A DNA stretch of 8,374 bases from Candidatus Shapirobacteria bacterium (GTDB lineage Bacteria > Patescibacteriota > Microgenomatia > UBA12405): NCBI GenBank assembly GCA_009885205.1, contig VFLE01000149.1, forward strand, positions 1 to 8,374, read 5' to 3'. Shown one piece after another: positions 1 through 5,091 of the stretch. The notes under the pieces are model-generated. The model saw nothing but the letters and a program-made list of their open reading frames with translations. It ran no database searches and was not told where the DNA came from. The translations under genes and the position numbers were made by a program. The first letter of the stretch is position 1; each line of letters starts with the position of its first letter.

Positions 1-112
1 CATTAGGTTGTATTTGCATACCTGAATTTTACATCAGGTGTTCGGAATGGATTTTGAACTCAGGAAAAATAATTCTACCAAGTAAATTCGCCTTTTCTTC
101 GCATTTGATATC

Positions 113-142
113 TTGACATGATATAGTCGCGGTTGGTATTAC
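113..142 (+). promoter_or_regulatory. Predicted recA promoter, probably leaderless
   Basis: TTGACA at 113-118 is a perfect -35 hexamer. After an 18-base spacer comes TATTAC at 137-142, preceded by TG plus one base (134-136), an extended -10. Only 8 bases separate the -10 from the recA ATG at 151, so transcription should begin at or within a base or two of the start codon. No Shine-Dalgarno is present. No LexA-type operator was recognised, but such operators vary between phyla and absence cannot be proved by eye. Confidence 0.6.
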
Positions 143-150
143 TTTAGTTA

Positions 151-1218
151 ATGAAAAAAGCAAAAAAAGTTGTCGTCGGGGCCACGACCAAAAATAATCG
201 TCTCGAAGCTGTCAAATTAGCCATGGAGCAAATCACCAAAGCTTATGGTGCTGGTTCGATTATGACCATGGGTGATCGCCAGGCTGACATGACCATCGAA
301 GTCATCCCTACTGGCTGCCTACCTCTCGATATTGCCTTAGGTGTGGGTGGTTTACCTCGTGGTCGCATTACCGAAATTTTTGGCCCCGAAGCCTCGGGCA
401 AAACCACTGTCTGTTTACATTTAATTGCTGAGGCCCAAAAATTAGGTGGTACCGCGGCTTTTATTGATGCTGAACATGCTCTCGAACCAGTTCGTGCCAA
501 AGCCGTTGGTGTTGACCTTGACAATCTTTTGATTTCCCAGCCCGACAACGGTGAGCAAGCCTTAGAAATAGTCGATACTCTCGTTCGCAGCAATGCGGTT
601 GACGTTATTGTTATTGATTCGGTCGCCGCTCTCGTTCCTCGAGCCGAAATCGAAGGTGAAATGGGCGATTCCATGATGGGCCTTCAAGCTCGTCTCATGT
701 CTCAAGCCTTACGCAAATTAACCGGTGCAATTTCTAAATCAAAAACTGTGGTCATCTTTACCAATCAAATGCGCCAAAAGATAGGTGTAATGTTTGGTAA
801 CCCTGAAACCACTACTGGTGGTTTAGCTCTTAAATTTTATGCTTCTGTTCGGATTGATGTTCGCAAAATTGCCAATATCAAAACTGCTAGCGGCGAAGCG
901 GTGGGCTCTCAACATCGTGCCCGGATTGTCAAAAATAAAATTGCTCCGCCATTTAAAGAAGCCGAATTCGATATTTTAAATACCGAAGGCATTTCTATTT
1001 TTGGCTCGCTTGTCGATATGGGGGTTAAATATGAATTTATTACCAAAGCCGGTGCATTCTTTAAAATTGGTGAAGTTAATTTGCAGGGTCGTGAAGGTGC
1101 CAAAAAATATTTAAGGTCTAATCCCCAAATTTCGGCCAAATTACGTCAAGACATTTGGTCAAAAATTGATTTGGACAAAGACAATGCAACTACGACAGAC
1201 CAAGAAGTCGCGCAGTAG
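151..1218 (+). CDS. recA: Recombinase RecA
   Basis: RecA is the ATP-dependent strand-exchange protein of homologous recombination and, where LexA exists, the co-protease of the SOS response. The 355-residue product has normal family length. Walker A GPEASGKTT lies at residues 78-86. The L1 region IEGEMGDSMMGLQARLMSQ and the L2 region with KIGVMFGNPETTTGG follow in the right order, then ALKFYASVR and a full C-terminal domain. Two conserved positions differ from E. coli RecA: the L1 histidine of GDSH is Met175, and the Asn after TTGG is Leu225. The ATG at 151 fits the normal N-terminus and lies just downstream of an extended -10 promoter, so a leaderless mRNA is likely. The 3' end overlaps recX by 35 bases, indicating co-transcription. 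Identity is certain from sequence; the effect of the substitutions is not known. Confidence 0.98.
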   Translation: MKKAKKVVVGATTKNNRLEAVKLAMEQITKAYGAGSIMTMGDRQADMTIEVIPTGCLPLDIALGVGGLPRGRITEIFGPEASGKTTVCLHLIAEAQKLGGTAAFIDAEHALEPVRAKAVGVDLDNLLISQPDNGEQALEIVDTLVRSNAVDVIVIDSVAALVPRAEIEGEMGDSMMGLQARLMSQALRKLTGAISKSKTVVIFTNQMRQKIGVMFGNPETTTGGLALKFYASVRIDVRKIANIKTASGEAVGSQHRARIVKNKIAPPFKEAEFDILNTEGISIFGSLVDMGVKYEFITKAGAFFKIGEVNLQGREGAKKYLRSNPQISAKLRQDIWSKIDLDKDNATTTDQEVAQ

Positions 1219-1801
1219 CGACAAAATTTGGCTAACTTTTGACGATGGCAGTTTTATGCCATTTAAAATCGACGATTTTGTTATCCATAAAATAAAAATA
1301 GGGACAGAAGTTGATTACAATTTTTTATGTCAATTATCACTAAAATTTTTATTAAATAACTATGCCCTCCGTCAAATTGCTATTTCCCCAAAAATAAACC
1401 AAATCTTAATTCCGAAACTAAAAAACCAAGCTCGATACTATCAAAAAAAGTACTCGTTTCCAGATATTAATTCATCTCAAATCATTGATGAAACTATAAA
1501 TTATCTAGAAAATAATAATTGGCTAAATCAAGATAATTACGCTAAATTTTTAATAAAAAAACATTCTAAAAAGTCCAGACGCTATTTAGAACAATTATTT
1601 AATTTTTATCATTTAGATAAAACATTATTAATTAACAATGACAAGAATAATTTAAAAAACTTGTTGCTCAAAAAAATAAACAAATTATCAAAGCCTTTGG
1701 ATTTTAAGACCAAAAATAAATTAATCCAGTCTTTAGTCCAAAAAGGTTTTGCCTATTTTGACATCAAATCTACAATTGACGAAGTTGCAAACATCAGGTA
1801 A
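1184..1801 (+). CDS. recX: Regulatory protein RecX
   Basis: RecX binds RecA filaments and usually limits RecA activity. The product is 205 residues and mostly helical. RecX-type signatures are visible: a repeat around IIDETINYLENNNWLNQDNYAKFLI, shown here only as the segment WLNQDNYAKF (the 'ldD..ya' pattern), the following basic helix KKSRRYLEQLF, and a last repeat LIQSLVQKGFAYFDI matching the family's 'L..rGf.y..I' end. Position directly after recA, overlapping its last 35 bases, is the classic arrangement and implies translational coupling. I chose ATG 1184; an in-frame TTG at 1166 would add six residues (MIWTKT) and is less likely. Composition shifts sharply from recA: recX is very rich in Lys, Asn, Ile and AT-rich codons. 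Similarity is weak at single residues, so the call leans partly on context. Confidence 0.85.
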   Translation: MQLRQTKKSRSSDKIWLTFDDGSFMPFKIDDFVIHKIKIGTEVDYNFLCQLSLKFLLNNYALRQIAISPKINQILIPKLKNQARYYQKKYSFPDINSSQIIDETINYLENNNWLNQDNYAKFLIKKHSKKSRRYLEQLFNFYHLDKTLLINNDKNNLKNLLLKKINKLSKPLDFKTKNKLIQSLVQKGFAYFDIKSTIDEVANIR

Positions 1802-1913
1802 ACTACTACTTGATTATTTAATTTTAAATTACCGTTATCTTTTAATGACAACTCAATCTAATTTTCATTTTACGTCTAGGGGAATTTGCGTCATCATTAG
1901 GTAAAATCACGGT

Positions 1914-1931
1914 AAAACCTGGAGGTTTTTT
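1914..1931 (+). promoter_or_regulatory. Strong Shine-Dalgarno of rny, inside a short hairpin
   Basis: GGAGG at 1921-1925 lies 6 bases before the rny ATG and is the only strong Shine-Dalgarno in the window; it fixes the start. It sits inside a possible hairpin: AAAACC (1914-1919), loop TGGA, GGTTTT (1924-1929). When paired, part of the Shine-Dalgarno would be hidden. The stem has only two G-C pairs, so it may be weak. The direct repeat GGTAAAA (1900-1906 and 1911-1917) lies just upstream. Confidence 0.6.
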
Positions 1932-3476
1932 ATGTTTAATTCGTTTCTTTCAAAGTTTAAGGTTCTCTTTGGTGGTGAAAATATTAAAATTAGCGAAGAT
2001 ACCACCAATCGGGTTGTTTTTACTCCCAAAAAAACTACAACAAAGTCTGATCCTGTTATCACTCCAGCCCCAATTATTATCCAAGCCGATCCCCAAGCCA
2101 GTGCTAAAGCTGAAGCCTTAATTAATAATGCCAAAAAAATCGAGGCTGATATCAAAATTAAAGAACAAGAAATATTTGCCCGTCTCAAGTCTCTTGACGA
2201 AAAAGAACGTTATTTAATTCAAAAAGAACAAAATGTTGATAACAAAGACTTAACAATTAGCAAAAAACAGGAATTAATCGAAGATCTTTATAAAAAACAA
2301 CTCGAAAAGCTCGAAACAATTTCTGGTCTTGACGTTGCCAAAGCCAAAGAAATTTTAATGTCCTCAGCCGAGAAAAAAATGAGCAATTGGTTGGCTCGTA
2401 AAATTGACGAATCCAAAGAAAGTTTGCGTACTCGCCAAGAAGAATTGGCCAAAGAACTAATTTTAGAGGGCATCACTCATGGAATTACCGATTACGTTGC
2501 CGAATACACTGTCTCTACTTTTACTTTACCTGACGAAAAAATCAAAGGCAAAATTATTGGCCGTGAAGGTCGCAATATTCGCGCCTTTGAAAAAGCCACC
2601 GGTGTCGAATTAGAAATGGACGATGGCAACGACATTCGTATTTCTTCATTCGACTCCACCCGCCGAGAAATTGCTCGTATCTCTCTTGAAAAATTAATTC
2701 GTGATGGTCGTATTCAACCCGTCCGCATCGAAGAAATTGTCATGCAGACTAAAAATGAAATGGACAAAATTTTGGTTAACGAAGGTCGTAAAATTTGCCA
2801 AGAAGTTGGTGTCTTTAACATCCCTCTCGAACTAATCCAGCATGTTGGTAAATTTAAATTTCGCTATTCTTATGGTCAAAATTTAGCCAAACATACTATC
2901 GAGGCCACTAAAATTGCTGTCGCTATTGCCAATGAACTCCATGCCGATGTCAACACGGTTCGTCTTGGTACCTTATTTCATGATGTTGGTAAGGTTATTG
3001 TCGATCAAGAGGGAACCCACATTGACCTGGGGGTTGAATTACTCAGAAGATTTAAAATGCCCGAGGCCGTCATCAATGCTGTCGCCGAGCATCACGAAGA
3101 CAAACCATTTTCTTCCGTCGAATCAATTATCGTTTATCTAGGTGATGCTGCTTCCGGTGCCAGGCCCGGTGCCCGTTACGAAGTTCACGAAGAATATCTA
3201 AAACGGATGCAAAATATTGAAGATGTTGCCAAATCCTTTCCTGGTGTTATTTCTGTCGCTGCCTATCAAGCTGGTCGCGAAGTTATGGTTATTGTCGAAC
3301 CTAGCACTGTTTCTGATGATGAGGCCAAGGTTTTATCTCAAAATATTGCCGATAAATTGGACGAAGAAGCCAAGTGGGCTGGTCAAATCAAGGTCAACGT
3401 TATCCGCGAATTTAAGACCTCTTCAACTATTATAGGTAGTAAAGTCGATAAAAATGCGGTTAAAAATGGCGCATAG
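1932..3476 (+). CDS. rny: Ribonuclease Y (RNase Y), lacking the usual membrane anchor
   Basis: RNase Y is an endoribonuclease that initiates mRNA decay. The 514-residue protein has the family order: a charged coiled-coil-like region (about residues 58-190), a KH RNA-binding domain with GREG at 210-213 (motif IIGREGRNIR), and an HD domain with the conserved AKHTIEA histidine, the His-Asp pair at 350-351 (LFHDVGK) and HH at 387-388. The end of the family core (GREVMVIVEP, IKVNVIREF) is intact, followed by a short tail. Catalytic residues look complete. Unusually, there is no N-terminal transmembrane helix; the protein begins with a short amphipathic-looking stretch (FNSFLSKFKVLF) and a Thr/Pro/Lys linker. 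An upstream start is excluded by an in-frame TAA at 1902-1904, and GGAGG supports ATG 1932. It follows recX by 130 bp with no clear terminator between. Confidence 0.95.
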   Translation: MFNSFLSKFKVLFGGENIKISEDTTNRVVFTPKKTTTKSDPVITPAPIIIQADPQASAKAEALINNAKKIEADIKIKEQEIFARLKSLDEKERYLIQKEQNVDNKDLTISKKQELIEDLYKKQLEKLETISGLDVAKAKEILMSSAEKKMSNWLARKIDESKESLRTRQEELAKELILEGITHGITDYVAEYTVSTFTLPDEKIKGKIIGREGRNIRAFEKATGVELEMDDGNDIRISSFDSTRREIARISLEKLIRDGRIQPVRIEEIVMQTKNEMDKILVNEGRKICQEVGVFNIPLELIQHVGKFKFRYSYGQNLAKHTIEATKIAVAIANELHADVNTVRLGTLFHDVGKVIVDQEGTHIDLGVELLRRFKMPEAVINAVAEHHEDKPFSSVESIIVYLGDAASGARPGARYEVHEEYLKRMQNIEDVAKSFPGVISVAAYQAGREVMVIVEPSTVSDDEAKVLSQNIADKLDEEAKWAGQIKVNVIREFKTSSTIIGSKVDKNAVKNGA

Positions 3477-3479
3477 TAC

Positions 3480-3507
3480 TTGATATTTTAAATTGATGGT
3501 CTAAAAT
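3480..3507 (+). promoter_or_regulatory. Predicted hup promoter
   Basis: TTGATA at 3480-3485 and TAAAAT at 3502-3507 are separated by 16 bases and resemble a sigma-70 type promoter. Transcription would start near 3514, leaving a leader of about 27 bases before the HU start codon. That leader is A/T-rich and has no Shine-Dalgarno near ATG 3541. The -35 begins 4 bases after the rny stop codon, so HU can be expressed separately from rny. Confidence 0.45.
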
Positions 3508-3540
3508 GAAGGTTGAATTATTTATTTAAATTCAAAAACA

Positions 3541-3813
3541 ATGACTAAAAAAGATCTCATTGAAAAGGTTGCTCAAAAAGCAAAACTTTCCAAAAAAGCT
3601 GCCAAGGTTTCGGTTGAAACCTTTTTAAACGAAGTTATGAAAGCTCTCGCCGCTGGCGAAGTGGTCAAACTTTCTGGTTTTGGAACTTTCAAAACCAAAA
3701 TGTTCAAAGCTAAGACCATCAAAGCTATCGGTACCAAAGAATCCAAAAAGATTATGGCCCGGCGTATGCCTCGCTACATCCCCGGCACCAAGATCAAGAA
3801 AATGGTTAAATAA
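3541..3813 (+). CDS. hup: HU/IHF-family DNA-binding protein
   Basis: HU proteins are small dimeric nucleoid proteins that bend and compact DNA. The 90-residue product has normal family length. Residues 1-45 form the helical dimerisation part (MTKKDLIEKVAQKAKLSKK), followed by the family hallmark SGFGTF at 45-50, the DNA-binding arm (about 51-75), and the closing PRYIPGTKIKKMVK that matches the usual 'P.F.pGk.lk..v' end. The arm is divergent: the canonical RNP-TG tip with its intercalating proline appears as KAIGTKE, with no proline, and the arm is very Lys-rich. Whether it acts like HU or a more specialised relative cannot be told from sequence, and the symbol hup is by family. It has its own predicted promoter, and its stop codon lies within the first of four hairpins that end the transcript. 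Confidence 0.93.
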   Translation: MTKKDLIEKVAQKAKLSKKAAKVSVETFLNEVMKALAAGEVVKLSGFGTFKTKMFKAKTIKAIGTKESKKIMARRMPRYIPGTKIKKMVK

Positions 3814-3829
3814 GCGAAGCTTATTTAAC
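3805..3829 (+). other. Hairpin 1 of the post-hup cluster, spanning the stop codon
   Basis: The 11-base arm GTTAAATAAGC (3805-3815) pairs perfectly with GCTTATTTAAC (3819-3829) around a GAA loop. The apex reads GCGAAGC, a sequence known to form unusually stable mini-hairpins. The hup stop TAA (3811-3813) lies in the left arm. There is no T-run directly after, so it is not a simple terminator. Confidence 0.7.
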
Positions 3830-3849
3830 TCCGGTCGAAGCACCGGAGT
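3828..3849 (+). other. Hairpin 2 of the post-hup cluster
   Basis: ACTCCGGT (3828-3835) pairs perfectly with ACCGGAGT (3842-3849) around CGAAGC, the same hexamer found at the apex of hairpin 1. The outer two bases are shared with hairpin 1, so the last base pairs of the two stems compete. It is GC-rich against an AT-rich background and has no T-run. Confidence 0.7.
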
Positions 3850-3869
3850 GAAATACATTTTTGTATTTC
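3850..3869 (+). other. Hairpin 3 of the post-hup cluster
   Basis: GAAATACA (3850-3857) pairs perfectly with TGTATTTC (3862-3869) around a TTTT loop. It starts on the base after hairpin 2 ends and stops on the base before hairpin 4 begins. Confidence 0.65.
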
Positions 3870-3898
3870 GAAAATCCCCCAGAAATGGGGGATTTTTT
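3870..3898 (+). terminator. Intrinsic terminator after hup, probably bidirectional
   Basis: AAAATCCCCC (3871-3880) pairs with GGGGGATTTT (3887-3896) around the loop AGAAAT, and the T-run continues to 3898. Five G-C pairs next to a U tract give a standard Rho-independent terminator. The A-run on the left provides a U tract for the opposite strand, so it could also stop the minus-strand gene that ends at 4030, although that lies 130 bp away. Confidence 0.85.
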
Positions 3899-3908
3899 GT
3901 ATATTATA

Positions 3909-3935
3909 GTAGAGACGCATCATGATGCGTCTCTA
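3909..3935. repeat. REP-like palindrome A with GTAG head
   Basis: A perfect 26-base palindrome (3910-3935) has arms TAGAGACGCAT and ATGCGTCTCTA about a CATG centre. With the G at 3909 the left foot reads GTAG, the tetranucleotide that characterises REP elements recognised by REP-associated tyrosine transposases. It lies between the hup terminator and the next gene, has no T-run, and is more GC-rich than its surroundings. It could instead be a protein-binding site or a chance structure. Confidence 0.6.
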
Positions 3936-3997
3936 ACAATTATAATCAAACAAAAAATTATCAAGCAATAAACATTTCCAAAACAAAAATATTTTAT

Positions 3998-4025
3998 GTA
4001 GGAACAGACCTATGTGTCTGTTCCT
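3998..4025. repeat. REP-like palindrome B with GTAG head
   Basis: AGGAACAGAC (4000-4009) pairs perfectly with GTCTGTTCCT (4016-4025) around CTATGT. The left foot again reads GTAG (3998-4001). It lies 5 bases before the minus-strand stop codon at 4030, so it would also form just after that gene on its transcript. It resembles the segment in miaA at 8138-8165 closely (GTAGG.ACAGA.CT, then TCTG, then CC), suggesting one repeat family. Confidence 0.65.
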
Positions 4026-4029
4026 TAAT

Positions 4030-4425
4030 TTACGGTAATGTTGTCCCTATTGATGGTGTTATTGTTGCAGGGTCAGTTGTTGGTGCGACCGATGGTTGTG
4101 TCGGTGTAGGTGTAATTGGAGTCGGTGTAACTGGCCCTGGTGTCTGTGTTGGCACGACCAAAACAGTCGGCGTCGGCTTAATCGTTGGCTTTGGTGTCGG
4201 TGTATCCGTCGGCCACCCTGTTGCTGTTGGTTCAGGCGTCTCGGTAGGCCCCATTGTCTCAGTTGGCAATACCATAGGTGTCACCGTTGGCGCCACATCA
4301 ATTAAATTATTTAACTTCGGTTTACTATTAAAATAAATTAAACCTCCAACCAAATTTACCAACACCACAATTCCCACCCCCATCATCACCAACTGATTTT
4401 CTTTTATATATTTTTTCCAATCCAT
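4030..4425 (-). CDS. Single-pass membrane protein with Pro/Thr-rich exterior
   Basis: The 131-residue product is not assigned to a family. Residues 1-10 are short and charged (MDWKKYIKEN). Residues 11-32 form one hydrophobic helix (LVMMGVGIVVLVNLVGGLIYF), and residues 45-131 are low-complexity Pro/Thr with PT, TPTP and TPEP units. The basic N-terminus suggests N-in topology with the Pro/Thr stalk outside, as in cell-surface linkers that are often glycosylated; that role is inferred. I chose ATG 4425 instead of an in-frame ATG at 4455 because an extended -10 (4433-4441) lies 7 bases upstream, and the longer form would begin inside the divergent promoter region. The repetitive stalk could vary in length between strains. 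It diverges from the DUF218 gene across 33 bp. Confidence 0.75.
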   Translation of the reverse strand: MDWKKYIKENQLVMMGVGIVVLVNLVGGLIYFNSKPKLNNLIDVAPTVTPMVLPTETMGPTETPEPTATGWPTDTPTPKPTIKPTPTVLVVPTQTPGPVTPTPITPTPTQPSVAPTTDPATITPSIGTTLP

Positions 4426-4432
4426 GTCAAGA

Positions 4433-4441
4433 ATTATAACA
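4433..4441 (-). promoter_or_regulatory. Extended -10 of the Pro/Thr-rich membrane protein gene
   Basis: On the minus strand, TGT followed by a perfect TATAAT forms an extended -10. It ends 7 bases before ATG 4425, placing the transcription start on or next to the start codon. No good -35 is present at the usual distance, as is common for extended -10 promoters. Confidence 0.55.
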
Positions 4442-4443
4442 AA

Positions 4444-4452
4444 TGTTAAAAT
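4444..4452 (+). promoter_or_regulatory. Extended -10 of the DUF218 gene
   Basis: TGT followed by TAAAAT (4447-4452) forms an extended -10 that ends 6 bases before ATG 4459. This again points to a leaderless transcript. It lies almost back to back with the extended -10 of the divergent gene, so RNA polymerase binding to the two may be mutually exclusive. Confidence 0.5.
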
Positions 4453-4458
4453 CAATTT

Positions 4459-5091
4459 ATGAAAAATATTGCCATTGTCCTGGGTTATGGAGTATTTCTC
4501 GAGTCAGATTTAGCCTATCAGCAAAAATATCTCGAGCCGGTATTAAACGATATCTTAAAACGAAATCCTGACCTAATTATTACTTGTGGTGGTTGTAGCA
4601 ACAAAAATTACCCCGATCTTTCCGAAGCTCAATCAATCAGAGATTTGTTTGTAAAATTACACCCAGAGCTAGAATCAAAAATTATTACCGAAGCAAATTC
4701 ACTGTCCACCCCAGAAAACTTGAAATTCACCCAAGATTTTATTACCAAAAATTATCCCGAGTGTCAGACAGTAACTATTTACTCCGATAGTTGTCGCTCT
4801 CCCAAGGTTTTTTATCTTTCCCTATCTTTATTTTTAGATGCCAAAGAATTATCACAAAGGGACAAATTAATTATTCTGGGAAACATGTATATGCAAAGTA
4901 ATTATGATTTTAGCCAAGCTGTTGAATTAAATTATCAAAACATTACTATTGTTGGGATCCCTTTATCTGACACCATGTCCCTAGTTTCTCATCAAATAAC
5001 CTCATCAATGTTAGAGATGCACTCATTTGATTACCCCGATCTTCATCAACAAATTGTTGATTCTCGAAAGAAAAAATGGGGGATTAAATAG
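4459..5091 (+). CDS. DUF218 (YdcF/SanA/ElyC-like) protein
   Basis: The 210-residue product matches the DUF218 fold family. An N-terminal strand IAIVLGYGV is followed by LIITCGG (about 39-45), the conserved SEA (55-57) ahead of a helix, and the E-x-x-S-x-(T)-P-E-N signature at 78-87 (EANSLSTPENLKF). Members such as YdcF, SanA and ElyC have been linked to envelope functions, and YdcF binds S-adenosylmethionine, but the biochemical activity of most is unknown. Unlike SanA or ElyC there is no N-terminal membrane segment, so this one is probably cytoplasmic. Family SDSxR-like spacing is suggested by IYSDSCRSPKV (107-117). ATG 4459 lies 6 bases after an extended -10. The 3' end overlaps the convergent downstream gene by 8 bases. 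Specific function is not assigned. Confidence 0.8.
   Translation: MKNIAIVLGYGVFLESDLAYQQKYLEPVLNDILKRNPDLIITCGGCSNKNYPDLSEAQSIRDLFVKLHPELESKIITEANSLSTPENLKFTQDFITKNYPECQTVTIYSDSCRSPKVFYLSLSLFLDAKELSQRDKLIILGNMYMQSNYDFSQAVELNYQNITIVGIPLSDTMSLVSHQITSSMLEMHSFDYPDLHQQIVDSRKKKWGIK

Noticed and set aside
20..39. Inverted repeat ACCTGA / TCAGGT with an 8-base loop upstream of recA
   Set aside because: Only 6 bp with a long loop, no second copy, and no match to a known SOS operator pattern. Chance is a sufficient explanation.
3..116. Open plus-strand frame ending in TGA at 114-116, and an open minus-strand frame across the same bases
   Set aside because: Either could be the edge of a neighbouring gene, but the roughly 37 codons resemble no family I know and no start is visible. 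The stretch is left unannotated apart from the recA promoter.
243..674. Long minus-strand frame (143 codons) inside recA
   Set aside because: It is the antisense shadow of a strongly conserved gene, rich in Ser/Arg/Pro as such shadows are, with no promoter or family match.
1299..1308. TAGGGACAGA in recX, identical over 10 bases to the left arm of the repeat in miaA
   Set aside because: No right arm follows and there is no palindrome, so a third copy of the repeat is not supported.
3680..3925. Frames overlapping hup and running into the hairpin region on both strands
   Set aside because: They are translations of HU-coding and palindromic DNA in the wrong frame, with no independent start signals.
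3870..4025. Series of inverted repeats considered as a CRISPR array
   Set aside because: The repeats differ in sequence, are not regularly spaced, and no cas genes are present.
4096..4305. Plus-strand frame rich in Cys, Arg and Trp opposite the Pro/Thr-rich gene
   Set aside because: The odd composition is what results from reading Pro/Thr codon repeats in antisense; it is not a metal-binding protein.
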